Assembly: GCA_036480335.1 (NCBI GenBank)
Contig: JAZGGH010000024.1
Coordinates: 1 to 20,844, forward strand
Direction of reading: 5' to 3'
Length of the DNA: 20,844 nucleotides
DNA from: JAZGER01 sp036480335
GTDB taxonomy: Bacteria; Pseudomonadota; Gammaproteobacteria; DSM-19610
How positions within the stretch are numbered: position 1 is the first letter of the stretch; every line of letters starts with the position of its first letter. The notes under the pieces were generated by a model. That model ran no database searches. It had not been told where the DNA came from and worked only from the letters and a program-made list of their open reading frames with translations. Made by a program: the position numbers and the translations under genes. This document shows, piece by piece, positions 8,900-16,462 of the stretch.

Positions 8900-11800
8900 A
8901 TGCTGTCATTGTTACGCTTTCTCTGGTTTGTTTTTGTTGTGCTCATTGTGGGTATGGCCGTTTCGTTATCTATTGCCCGTTTGGTGTTGCCGGAAATGTC
9001 AGCATATCGGGAACAGCTGGAAGTGCTGGCGCAGGAACGTTTTAATTACGATATCCGGATTGGTTCATTGGGTGCATCCTGGGAACGCTTTTCACCTGTC
9101 CTGATTTTGCATGATGTAATGATACCAGCAGGCAAGGTGTCTGATGAAACCCTGCATATTCGTAAAGTGCATATCCATATGAACCTGGCAGGCAGTATAC
9201 GCAAACTTGACTGGCGTACTCACCATATTGAACTGATTGGTTTTAATTTATCCATATACCGTAGTACAGATGGACGTTGGTCACTGACGCGAATACCACC
9301 TGAAATAACGAATACCCATGCCCTTGATTTTTTCATGGAACAGAAACGTGTCGGTTTTGACGATGCACGTATTAGCTGGATCGATGAGCAGCAGGGAGGC
9401 ATCAAAAGAGTCTTTAATGATGTAAAGTTTCTTATCCTCAGTAAGCAGGGCAGACGTTTTTTTTCACTGGAAACCGAATTGCCGGAAGAGCTTGGCAAGG
9501 CAGCTCTGATTACTGGAAAAATGCGGGGTCCCAGTGATGATATCAAGGCCTGGGATGGACTGATATATGTCAGAGGCGATGGCCTGGTTACCCGTGGTTG
9601 GGCCAATCTGCTGGCAGATAAGGCGAGCCATTACTTGCCCGCCGGATTGTCTGGCAGGCTGGATACAGAAATATGGTTAACGCGAAAACAGCAGCATACC
9701 AGTCAGATTAACGGGTATTTTGGTATTGATGCTTTTAAAATGGCTTGTAAGACTGATGATTATCGCCTTGATCAGGCCGAAGGACACTTCATCTGGTGGT
9801 CTGATAAACAGGGCTGGCATCTAAATGTGAATCAGATTAAAGGTATTCGTGGCGGCGCTTATGCCTGGGATGATATAGCAATCAGCGCCGCCATGGAAAC
9901 ACAGCAAAGCCGTTACACCATAGCAATCTCGGAGTTACCTATTGCTGAAACTGGACGTGTTGCAGCTTGCTTACCGAGGCTAGAACAAACAGTCCCCGGG
10001 CAACTAGAAAAACTTCATGCCGATGGCCATTTATATGATATTCAGATTGAGATGGCAGCCAGTTCTGGTATAGATAAAGATTCTGCTACGCCGATGTATA
10101 TTAAAACTGCCTTTGATAATCTGTCGATCAGACCCTGGAAAAATATCCCTGGAGTTTCAGGCATTAGTGGTGTTCTGGAAGGCAGTTTGCAGCAAGGTAA
10201 GATATATCTTGAGTCAGAAAATGTTGAGATGACGGCGCCCAGATTATTGCGCACATCACAAACATTTTCCCTGCCAGGAAGTTATCTTTCCTGGCATCAA
10301 TATGAAGACAGGTTTCAGATTTCATCGGAACATATGCAGGCAAAAATTGATGCATCAAATCTGGACGCACGTTTTCAGATTGACTGGTTTCTTGATGGGG
10401 CTTCTCCCTGGGTTGATTTGCAACTGGCGATTGATAGTGTCAAATTAAACAAAGTGCCCGGATTTTTACCCACAGGTATTATGCAGCCTTCTCTGGTGAA
10501 ATGGTTTGATGTTGCTTTCAAGAAAGGCGTGGGGTCTAACCTCGATTTGATTTTACAGGGTGATCTTTCGCATTTTCCATTTGATGATAGCAGCGGTGTG
10601 TTTCAGGCAGAATTTGATGTACAGGATGGTCTGCTGAATTACAGTCATGAGTGGGGCAAGCTGGAGGACTTTAACGGCCATATTATATTTGATAAATATG
10701 CAATGGATGCGCAGGTTGAGAAAGGACGTATACTCAATTCGCCGGTCAGTAATGTGAAAGTGTCGATCAGTGATTTCAGGGTGCCTCTTCTGAAAGTCCG
10801 GGGTAAGGTGATGGGACGTTTGCCTGCCATCCTGGGTTATATTACCCATAGTCCGCTGGATGAATCATTCGGTGAGGCAGTCAGAGCAATTGAAACGCAG
10901 GGTTCAGCGACTGTGGATCTGTCTCTTGGTGTTCCCCTGGGGGATGATATGAACACTGAGTTTTATATAGACGGCAAACTGCATTTGAAAAACAATACCA
11001 TTCGCAAGCGCGGCAGTGAATATGCCTTGCAGAATTTGCGTGGTGATATTGTTTTTTCGGAGTCTGATTTTGATGCCAGTGATGTACAGGCAACTTTTAT
11101 GGAGCAGCCAGCCACGGTTGATGTTTTAAATGCCAAAAAGCAGCAAGAAGCGCAGATAAAAATACAAGGGCCATTAAAACTGCTGGAATATATTCAGACA
11201 TTTAACTGGCCACTAGTCGATCATTTCTCTGGCGATTCGTTGTGGAGCTTAACCATTCATATTCCCACGGAAAATACTGCAGGTGATAGAGATGTCTGGG
11301 TGGATGTAAAATCAGACCTCAAAGGTATTCAATCTGATTTGCCCGTACCCTTTACAAAAAAAGCCAAACAGAAAATACCCTTGCGGGTAGACTGGGTGCC
11401 CGGTGATCTTACTCTGCCTGTACATATCAAATACGGTAACAAAGCAGATACAGTGCTTATGTTTGATTCGCAAGGCAGTCTTACGGCTGGTGAAGTGAAG
11501 TTTTTTTCAAAGCAGGCGGCTGCAGTGCCAAAGCGTAGCGAATTTCGTTTAAATGGGCATCTTCCTGTTGGTGCACCGTTGCAGTGGATTTCCCTGTTTA
11601 CAGAGCCTTCTTCAGATTCAAACGTTGCGGATGTGGCGACAGGTAAAAAGATACCACCACTGGTGTTTGATTTATCTGTCAACAAGTTGGCGCTGACTAA
11701 ATTCTATGTTCGTTCTGTGAAGATAAAGTCGAAATCTTCATCACCCTGGATATTCATGCTTTCTGGTGTCGGAACCGGTGGATGGCTGGAACTGAAATTT

Positions 11801-12769
11801 GATGATCAGAATATAGTGCAGAAAATTCGCTCAGATCTGAATTATCTCAGTATTCGTTCATCTGATCTTATTGCCTCGACCACCTGGGGGCTTGAATCAG
11901 TTGCTCCATCAGAGATACCGAGTTTGTCTGTCAGAGTTGGCGATATGATCTGGGATGGCAAGGAGCTGGGAGAGTTACAGTTAGAGAGTAGCCACCGAAA
12001 ACAGGTGTTTGTTGTGGATCATTTTCAGGTGAAATCTGAAGCACTGCATATGCAGGCCAGTGGCGAGTGGGGCATGGATGGTGATCGTCAGACAACCCGC
12101 CTGTCAGCAGAAATCAGGGATGGATCACTGGAAAAAATAATGCGTCAGTTCGGTGGCAGTGATGCCATCATCGGAGGCAGCCTTACGGGTACTTTTATCG
12201 GTGGCTGGCCGGGGTCACCGGCGGAGTTCAGCTTTCAGGATGTGAATGGCGAATTAACACTGTCGGCAAAAAAAGGCCGTATTATTGATGCGGATCCTGG
12301 AGCAGGAAAGCTACTTGGTCTGCTGAGTTTAAGAGCCTTGCCGCGGCGGTTATTTTTTGATTTTACTGATCTGTCCAAACAGGGATTCAGCTTTGATAAA
12401 ATCATGGGTACTTTTATCCTGAATGATGGCAATGCGTTTACCAGCGATCTGAAAATTGTTGGGCCTGCGGCGGAGATAAATATCGCAGGCAGAACGGGCC
12501 TGGTCGCCCAGGATTATGACGAACTGGTAACAGTGATACCTGGTCTTACCTCATCACTGCCGATTGCTGGAGCGATTGTCGGAGGGCCTGCTGTTGGTGC
12601 AGCAGTGTTGCTGGCGGAGCGGTTGATAGGCAAGCAGCTGAATAAAATGTCAAAAATAGAATATCAGGTTACTGGCAGCTGGGATGAACCCGAATATGAA
12701 CGCCTGAATATTCCTGATGTTGACAGAACAAGTGATTTTTACAGTTCTGATGACGATTATTTTGAGTAA
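8900..12769 (+). CDS. yhdP: YhdP family AsmA-like envelope protein
   Basis: Very large protein (1289 aa, against 1266 in E. coli) of the AsmA-like/TamB-like group. YhdP is one of three partly redundant E. coli proteins implicated in phospholipid transport to the outer membrane. The N-terminus is one hydrophobic segment (about residues 4-27) that would anchor it in the inner membrane, leaving a long beta-rich periplasmic body. ERFNYDIRIGSLGASWERFSPVLILHDV near residues 46-75 matches the DUF3971 start region. The C-terminal part (about 1085-1260) matches the AsmA-like C-terminal region: GGSLTGTFIGGWPGSP, KGRIIDADPGAGKLLGLLSLRALPRRLFFDFTDL and IPGLTSSLPIAGAIVGGPAVGAAVLL. It starts 16 bp after rng, its usual neighbour. 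No obvious Shine-Dalgarno is visible. Confidence 0.95.
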   Translation: MLSLLRFLWFVFVVLIVGMAVSLSIARLVLPEMSAYREQLEVLAQERFNYDIRIGSLGASWERFSPVLILHDVMIPAGKVSDETLHIRKVHIHMNLAGSIRKLDWRTHHIELIGFNLSIYRSTDGRWSLTRIPPEITNTHALDFFMEQKRVGFDDARISWIDEQQGGIKRVFNDVKFLILSKQGRRFFSLETELPEELGKAALITGKMRGPSDDIKAWDGLIYVRGDGLVTRGWANLLADKASHYLPAGLSGRLDTEIWLTRKQQHTSQINGYFGIDAFKMACKTDDYRLDQAEGHFIWWSDKQGWHLNVNQIKGIRGGAYAWDDIAISAAMETQQSRYTIAISELPIAETGRVAACLPRLEQTVPGQLEKLHADGHLYDIQIEMAASSGIDKDSATPMYIKTAFDNLSIRPWKNIPGVSGISGVLEGSLQQGKIYLESENVEMTAPRLLRTSQTFSLPGSYLSWHQYEDRFQISSEHMQAKIDASNLDARFQIDWFLDGASPWVDLQLAIDSVKLNKVPGFLPTGIMQPSLVKWFDVAFKKGVGSNLDLILQGDLSHFPFDDSSGVFQAEFDVQDGLLNYSHEWGKLEDFNGHIIFDKYAMDAQVEKGRILNSPVSNVKVSISDFRVPLLKVRGKVMGRLPAILGYITHSPLDESFGEAVRAIETQGSATVDLSLGVPLGDDMNTEFYIDGKLHLKNNTIRKRGSEYALQNLRGDIVFSESDFDASDVQATFMEQPATVDVLNAKKQQEAQIKIQGPLKLLEYIQTFNWPLVDHFSGDSLWSLTIHIPTENTAGDRDVWVDVKSDLKGIQSDLPVPFTKKAKQKIPLRVDWVPGDLTLPVHIKYGNKADTVLMFDSQGSLTAGEVKFFSKQAAAVPKRSEFRLNGHLPVGAPLQWISLFTEPSSDSNVADVATGKKIPPLVFDLSVNKLALTKFYVRSVKIKSKSSSPWIFMLSGVGTGGWLELKFDDQNIVQKIRSDLNYLSIRSSDLIASTTWGLESVAPSEIPSLSVRVGDMIWDGKELGELQLESSHRKQVFVVDHFQVKSEALHMQASGEWGMDGDRQTTRLSAEIRDGSLEKIMRQFGGSDAIIGGSLTGTFIGGWPGSPAEFSFQDVNGELTLSAKKGRIIDADPGAGKLLGLLSLRALPRRLFFDFTDLSKQGFSFDKIMGTFILNDGNAFTSDLKIVGPAAEINIAGRTGLVAQDYDELVTVIPGLTSSLPIAGAIVGGPAVGAAVLLAERLIGKQLNKMSKIEYQVTGSWDEPEYERLNIPDVDRTSDFYSSDDDYFE

Positions 12770-12788
12770 ACAGAGCCTGGTCTCTGTT
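12769..12788 (+). terminator. Possible hairpin after yhdP
   Basis: AACAGAG (12769-12775) and CTCTGTT (12782-12788) form a perfect 7 bp stem with a 6-base loop, overlapping the end of the yhdP stop codon. The bases that follow (AAACTCTTT) are not a real U-tract, so strong intrinsic termination is doubtful. It may act as a weak or attenuating hairpin between yhdP and nit. Confidence 0.3.
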
Positions 12789-12838
12789 AAACTCTTTGAT
12801 ACATGTTTATGTAAGAATTGTTTATCGCATATCAGATT

Positions 12839-12844
12839 AAGGAG
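12839..12844 (+). promoter_or_regulatory. Shine-Dalgarno that sets the nit start
   Basis: AAGGAG lies six bases before the TTG at 12851. It is the strongest ribosome binding site in the surrounding 81 bp gap and decides for TTG 12851 over the TTG at 12818, which is the upstream limit of the frame and has no such site. Confidence 0.75.
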
Positions 12845-12850
12845 TCAGGT

Positions 12851-13660
12851 TTGACAAGAGTAGCATGTATTCAAATGGCATCAGGCCCTGCTGTTTCGGC
12901 TAATTTGCTCGAAGCGGAACGGTTGATTAGCATCGCTGTTCAGGAGCAGGCCGGGCTTGTCATTCTGCCAGAAAATTTTGCCATTATGGGTGAGACAGCC
13001 GAAGATACACGAGCAGAAAAAGAACAGATAGGTGATGGTCCTATTCAGACGTTTCTTGCTGCTCAGGCAAAGCGGCATGGAATATGGATAGTGGGTGGTA
13101 CTATTCCGATAGCATCGGATGATCCGTCCAGGATCAGAGCGGCCAGTTTGCTGTTTAATGACCAGGGTCAGATGGTGGCACGGTATGACAAAATTCACCT
13201 GTTCGATGTTTCAATTGTAGACAGTAATGAAAAATATTCTGAATCTGAAACCATCGAGCGGGGTAACGAGGTGGTTGTTGTAGATACGCCCTTTGGCAAG
13301 CTGGGTATTGCTGTTTGCTATGATCTACGCTTCCCGGAACAGTTTCGTAGCATGCTCGACAAGGGTGTTGAGATTATTGTATTACCCTCTGCCTTCACTG
13401 CTGAAACCGGACGTTCTCATTGGGATCCATTGATCAAGGCGCGGGCGATAGAAAACCTGAGTTATGTCGTCGCTGCTGCTCAGGGTGGTTTTCATGTTAA
13501 TGGCAGGGAAACCTATGGCCATAGTATGATTGTTGATCCCTGGGGGAATATGCTGGTGCAACGACCGGGTGGGACTGGTGTGGTCTGTGCTGATATTGAT
13601 CTGGATAGACTGCATCATGTACGCAAGGTGTTTCCCTGTGTTGATCATCGAGTTATTTAA
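12851..13660 (+). CDS. Nitrilase-family carbon-nitrogen hydrolase (Nit1/Nit2-like amidase)
   Basis: Cytoplasmic C-N hydrolase of 269 aa. The nitrilase catalytic set is complete: Glu41 in LPENFA, Lys114 in YDKIHLFDV, and Cys156 in VCYDLRFPEQF. KIHLFDVxxxDxxxxYSES and the C-terminal GHSMIVDPWGN block match the Nit branch, whose characterised members (NIT1, E. coli YafV relatives) remove deaminated glutathione or act as omega-amidases. I cannot settle the substrate from sequence. The start is taken as TTG 12851 (TRVACIQMASGP), backed by AAGGAG. TTGATA at 12796-12801 could be a -35 element in the 81 bp gap, but the matching -10 is poor. In many gammaproteobacteria this gene follows yhdP, as here, and is followed by tldD, which is missing. 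Confidence 0.93.
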   Translation: MTRVACIQMASGPAVSANLLEAERLISIAVQEQAGLVILPENFAIMGETAEDTRAEKEQIGDGPIQTFLAAQAKRHGIWIVGGTIPIASDDPSRIRAASLLFNDQGQMVARYDKIHLFDVSIVDSNEKYSESETIERGNEVVVVDTPFGKLGIAVCYDLRFPEQFRSMLDKGVEIIVLPSAFTAETGRSHWDPLIKARAIENLSYVVAAAQGGFHVNGRETYGHSMIVDPWGNMLVQRPGGTGVVCADIDLDRLHHVRKVFPCVDHRVI

Positions 13661-13674
13661 AATAAATTATGATG

Positions 13675-13723
13675 GCTGGTAGCACATTTTTCAAATGATA
13701 AATTCTGGTCGACGTGCTCCAGC
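13675..13723. terminator. Possible bidirectional hairpin between nit and darP
   Basis: GCTGGTAGCAC (13675-13685) can pair with GTGCTCCAGC (13714-13723), giving a 10 bp stem with one bulged T, enclosing a 28-base AT-rich loop. It sits in the 66 bp gap between two convergent genes, where a shared terminator would be expected. The large loop and lack of a T-run after either arm make it a weak candidate. Confidence 0.3.
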
Positions 13724-13726
13724 GTA

Positions 13727-14284
13727 TCAGTTCGCATTCCGGCTCGAGAGGTTGGCAGGTTCATAAACAATGCTGGTAATTTCGTCTCGTAAAAAACGGA
13801 ACAGAGCACGAGCTGCAGCAGGGCTGGAATTGATTTTTTCGGCTTTGCGGGCTGCGAGTACTAACTGCCGGAGCTTTTGTCTGTCTACCGTCGGATCATC
13901 CTTGAGTAATTCACTGATAGCCTCATCACCCTGAGCAATGAGTTTGTCGCGTAATTGTTCCAGTTGTTTGTGTTCTCTTGCGGCATTCGCTAACAGGGTT
14001 TTTTTCTGCTGCAGAAAGGCGCTAATGTGGCTATTGTCAGTTTGTCGCATTAACTTGCCAATGTATTGCAATTGCCGTTTATGTGCGGCGTTTGAATGAA
14101 TCTGTTTACATTGCTTCAGAGCTTCTTGCAAAGATAAATCCAGCTGCAACGTCTGCCAGTCTTTTTCTGACAGCTTTACCAGCTCGGCACCTAGCTTCCT
14201 GATTTGTTCGGCATCCCTTTTAAGCTGTGATTTGCTGGGGGTTTCAGTCTCGTCAGCGGGGGGCGAAGAAGGCATTTTTTTCAT
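13727..14284 (-). CDS. darP: Ribosome biogenesis factor DarP (YjgA, DUF615)
   Basis: Small, highly charged helical protein (185 aa) of the YjgA/DUF615 family. The E. coli member associates with late 50S precursors and helps large-subunit maturation. Matching blocks include SKSQLKRDAEQIRKLGAELVKLSEKDW, AHKRQLQYIGKLMRQTD, EQLRDKLIAQGDEAISELLKDDPTVDRQKLRQLVLAARKAEK and a C-terminal ARALFRFLRDEI. It runs opposite to its neighbours: convergent with nit and divergent from the oxygenase-like gene over a 46 bp gap. The acidic N-terminal stretch of the E. coli protein is shorter here. A second in-frame Met at position 4 could also be the start. Confidence 0.93.
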   Translation of the reverse strand: MKKMPSSPPADETETPSKSQLKRDAEQIRKLGAELVKLSEKDWQTLQLDLSLQEALKQCKQIHSNAAHKRQLQYIGKLMRQTDNSHISAFLQQKKTLLANAAREHKQLEQLRDKLIAQGDEAISELLKDDPTVDRQKLRQLVLAARKAEKINSSPAAARALFRFLRDEITSIVYEPANLSSRNAN

Positions 14285-14330
14285 GGAAATAAAGGTAAAA
14301 TCGGTTTTTTAATCCGATATAGATAATTAT
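14285..14330. promoter_or_regulatory. Divergent control region of darP and the oxygenase-like gene
   Basis: This 46 bp AT-rich gap must hold the 5' signals of two divergent genes. A small inverted repeat, ATCGG (14300-14304) and CCGAT (14314-14318), flanks a T-rich spacer and could be an operator. On the + strand the bases just before ATG 14331 are TATAGATAATTAT: -10-like, with no Shine-Dalgarno. This raises the possibility of a leaderless or near-leaderless transcript. On the - strand TTTATT and TTTACC are possible -10 elements, but I cannot pick one. Confidence 0.35.
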
Positions 14331-14840
14331 ATGGTTGATACAGAGTACCAGATTTTTCAGTTGGATGGACAGCAGGATATTAATACTGCACTAGCGTTAG
14401 CTTTTCAGGAACGGCTGGATGCTGATGCGACAGAACGTACCCATTTATTTAATGGCCGCTATGAGAATATTTATATAAAACGTGCACAGATTCCTGCAAT
14501 CGAGCCTGTGTTGCATGCTGCTCGCGGGTTTGCTGCAGTTATATTGAATGAGCATAGAGGGCTGTCTGTTGGGTTTTGGTTTAATCTAATGGGTCCAGGG
14601 GATACCACCACGCGCCACCGCCATGATGATGATGACGAGCTATTATCGGCGGTTTATTATGTGAGTGTTCCTGAGAATTCTGGGGATCTGGTGATTTTCG
14701 ATAATGGCAAGTCATCTGTTGTAACACCAAAAGAGGGCAGGTTTGTTTTTTTTCGACCGGATGTTGAGCATGAAGTGGGCATGAATAACAGTCAATATAA
14801 ACGTCTTTCAATCGGCATGAATTTTGGTGTTAAGGTTTAG
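14331..14840 (+). CDS. Putative 2OG-Fe(II) oxygenase-like protein
   Basis: A 169 aa protein that I place, by pattern, in the 2OG-FeII_Oxy_5-type group of small double-stranded beta-helix oxygenases. Its second half reads like that fold: TTRHRHDDDDELLSAVYYVSVPENSGDLVIFDNG (about 92-126), then VTPKEGRFVFFRPDVEHEVGMNNSQYKRLSIGMNFGV (131-167). Likely iron ligands are a His in the HRHDD cluster (H96 or H98, with D100 possible as the acidic ligand) and H147. R158 is placed to bind the 2-oxoglutarate carboxylate. The substrate is unknown. The start is the only Met available, because an in-frame stop lies at 14310-14312, yet no Shine-Dalgarno precedes it. Its TAG stop abuts a 160 bp palindromic element. 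A non-enzymatic cupin is the main alternative. Confidence 0.7.
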   Translation: MVDTEYQIFQLDGQQDINTALALAFQERLDADATERTHLFNGRYENIYIKRAQIPAIEPVLHAARGFAAVILNEHRGLSVGFWFNLMGPGDTTTRHRHDDDDELLSAVYYVSVPENSGDLVIFDNGKSSVVTPKEGRFVFFRPDVEHEVGMNNSQYKRLSIGMNFGVKV

Positions 14841-15000
14841 GGAAGCTCTGATCAATTCATGTCACGGCATCTTGCGGCACTAAATCGCCTGTTTCTGTGT
14901 TGCGAATCTTCGCAATAGCCTGCTATTACGTGCGATTCGCGCCTTGAACCAGACGATTTATCACCACAATCTGCTCGCGCCAGAATTAATCAGAGCTTCC
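14841..15000. mobile_element. 160 bp palindromic MITE-like element with TTAG target duplication
   Basis: The ends are GGAAGCTCTGATCAATTC (14841-14858) and, on the other strand, GGAAGCTCTGATTAATTC (14983-15000), an 18 bp terminal inverted repeat with one mismatch. The palindrome continues inwards, centred at 14920.5: TAAATCG at 14881-14887 against CGATTTA at 14954-14960, GCGAATC at 14902-14908 against GATTCGC at 14934-14940, and AATAG/CTATT around a CCTG loop. TTAG occurs immediately outside both ends (14837-14840 and 15001-15004), fitting a 4 bp target duplication of the YTAR type seen with IS5-group transposases. It has no ORF of its own, so any mobility would depend on a transposase elsewhere. 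It may also act as a two-way terminator for the convergent genes around it. Confidence 0.85.
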
Positions 15001-16359
15001 TTAGGTCAGGAAAATGGTACCCATACCCAGAAAGGCGAGGAACCCGACTACATCGGTGATGGTGGTTAATAAAACAGAACCTGCCAGCGCCGGATCAATA
15101 CCGGCACGTTTCAGCAATAATGGAATACTGAAGCCGGCAATGGCGGCACATAATAGATTGAGGATCAGGGCTGCACCGATAATCAGGCCGATCTCGACTT
15201 GCTGGAACCAGACAATGGTGACTGCCGCAACCACCAGCGACCAGATGAGGCCATTCATCAGGCTGACGAGAATTTCCTTACGCAGCAGTGAGCGCGCATT
15301 AGCGGAACCGACCTGACCCAATGCCAGTCCGCGAATCATGATGGTCAATGTCTGGCTGCCGGCGATGCCGCCCATACTGGCAACGATAGGCATCAGTACC
15401 GCCAGGGCGACCACTTTTTCCAACGTGCCTTCAAACAGGCCAATCACCCAGGAAGCGAGAAAGGCGGTTGCCAGGTTCAGGCCGAGCCACAGGGCGCGAC
15501 GACCCGCACTGGTGATGACTGGGGAAAAAATGTCGCTGTCTTCGTCAAGACCTGCCATGCTCATTAGCGAGTGGTCAGCTTCATCGCGGATAACATCGAC
15601 GATGTCATCGATAGTGATACGGCCAATCAGTTTGCCCTGATCATCGATCACTGGTGCTGAAATCAGGTTTCGATCCTGGAAGAGTCGGGCAACGTCTACA
15701 TCCTGCATGTCCGATGGGATACCTTCGATCATTGTATCCATTACCTCGGAAACGGCTAATTCCGGGTTTCTGGTCAACAGAGTGGCAAGGGGTAACAGAC
15801 CTTGTAGATGGTCGTGTCGGTCGACCACGATTAAACTATCCGTTTGCACTGGGAGATTACCGCGTAGATGCAGGTAGCGCAGGACAACATCCAGCGTTAC
15901 ATTTTGCCGAACAGTGACGATTTCCAGATCCATCAGGCCGCCGGCCGTATCCTCCGGGAAGGATAATACCGCTTCCAGCCGATCACGGTTTTGTTTGTCC
16001 ATTGAATGCAGCAGTTCATGGATGACTGTGCTGGGTAGATTGTAAACAAGGTCGGCCAGGTCGTCGGTATTCAGGTTTTCAGTGGCGGAAATCAGTTGTT
16101 CGATCTCCATTTCATCAATCAGGCCGGCACGAACTTCTTCGTTAACTTCCAGCAGAATGTCACCGTGCTGATCCTTGTTTACCAGTTCCCAGATCAGTTC
16201 GCGCGGGCCATGGGGCAGGGATTCGATCAGGTCAGCAATTTCAGCAGGGTGCAAGTCTGTCAGCAGATGTCTGACTTGAGCAGCAGAACCCGTCTGTAAG
16301 GAAGTGTGCAGGACATCAAGGCGTCTTTGAGGGTTGTTCTGTTCGTTTTTATCAACCAT
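15001..16359 (-). CDS. mgtE: Magnesium transporter MgtE
   Basis: Inner-membrane Mg2+ channel of the MgtE family, 452 aa. Domains in order: an N-terminal helical domain (about 1-130; HPAEIADLIESLP, DDLADLVYNLPS, FPEDTAGGLMD), two CBS domains (about 135-255; SEVMDTMIEGIPSDMQDVDVARLF, LIGRITIDDIVDVIRDEADHSLMSMAGLDED), and a C-terminal pore domain of about five membrane helices from about 285 on. The pore domain holds VASMGGIAGSQTLTIMIRG and the final TITDVVGFLAFLGMGTIFL. The stop lies directly at the palindromic element. It follows ptsI with a 103 bp gap that may contain its own promoter. The only AGGA touches the ATG, so the ribosome binding site is poorly spaced. mgtE next to pts genes is known in Xanthomonas and Pseudomonas-type clusters. 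Confidence 0.96.
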   Translation of the reverse strand: MVDKNEQNNPQRRLDVLHTSLQTGSAAQVRHLLTDLHPAEIADLIESLPHGPRELIWELVNKDQHGDILLEVNEEVRAGLIDEMEIEQLISATENLNTDDLADLVYNLPSTVIHELLHSMDKQNRDRLEAVLSFPEDTAGGLMDLEIVTVRQNVTLDVVLRYLHLRGNLPVQTDSLIVVDRHDHLQGLLPLATLLTRNPELAVSEVMDTMIEGIPSDMQDVDVARLFQDRNLISAPVIDDQGKLIGRITIDDIVDVIRDEADHSLMSMAGLDEDSDIFSPVITSAGRRALWLGLNLATAFLASWVIGLFEGTLEKVVALAVLMPIVASMGGIAGSQTLTIMIRGLALGQVGSANARSLLRKEILVSLMNGLIWSLVVAAVTIVWFQQVEIGLIIGAALILNLLCAAIAGFSIPLLLKRAGIDPALAGSVLLTTITDVVGFLAFLGMGTIFLT

Positions 16360-16396
16360 TCCTGATGCCCTATACTGTGTTGTCGGTACTCGCGAT

Positions 16397-16426
16397 TATG
16401 CAGGCGAGTTTAACAGTATGCAGGCG
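16397..16426 (-). repeat. Two 10 bp direct repeats upstream of mgtE
   Basis: TATGCAGGCG occurs at 16397-16406 and again at 16417-16426, start to start 20 bp apart, about two helical turns. The downstream copy lies within the spacer and -10 of a candidate promoter, so the pair could be an operator. Chance repetition in a short gap cannot be excluded. Confidence 0.4.
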
Positions 16427-16441
16427 GCCTGGGAATGTCAG
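16413..16441 (-). promoter_or_regulatory. Candidate sigma70-type promoter for mgtE
   Basis: Read on the - strand, CTGACA (16441-16436) and TACTGT (16418-16413) are separated by exactly 17 bases. The -35 is a 5/6 match and the -10 only 3/6. Transcription would start near 16405, giving a leader of about 45 bases. If real, it lets mgtE be expressed apart from the pts genes upstream. Confidence 0.3.
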
Positions 16442-16462
16442 TAAATGATGACAGTGTGCAGA

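Noticed and set aside
12818..12850. Upstream extension of nit by 11 codons from TTG 12818
   Set aside because: The extra residues are not shared with the family, and AAGGAG is placed for TTG 12851 instead.
13382..13648. Open frame of 88 codons on the - strand inside nit
   Set aside because: It lies opposite conserved nitrilase blocks and shows no coding pattern of its own.
14902..14940. Possible stand-alone terminator or small RNA hairpin between the oxygenase gene and mgtE
   Set aside because: The hairpin is the centre of a 160 bp palindrome with terminal repeats and target duplication, so the mobile-element reading explains it better; a secondary terminator role stays possible.
16360..16462. 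Magnesium-sensing riboswitch upstream of mgtE
   Set aside because: The gap is only 103 bp and lacks the multi-helix layout of an M-box; any leader from the candidate promoter would be about 45 bases.
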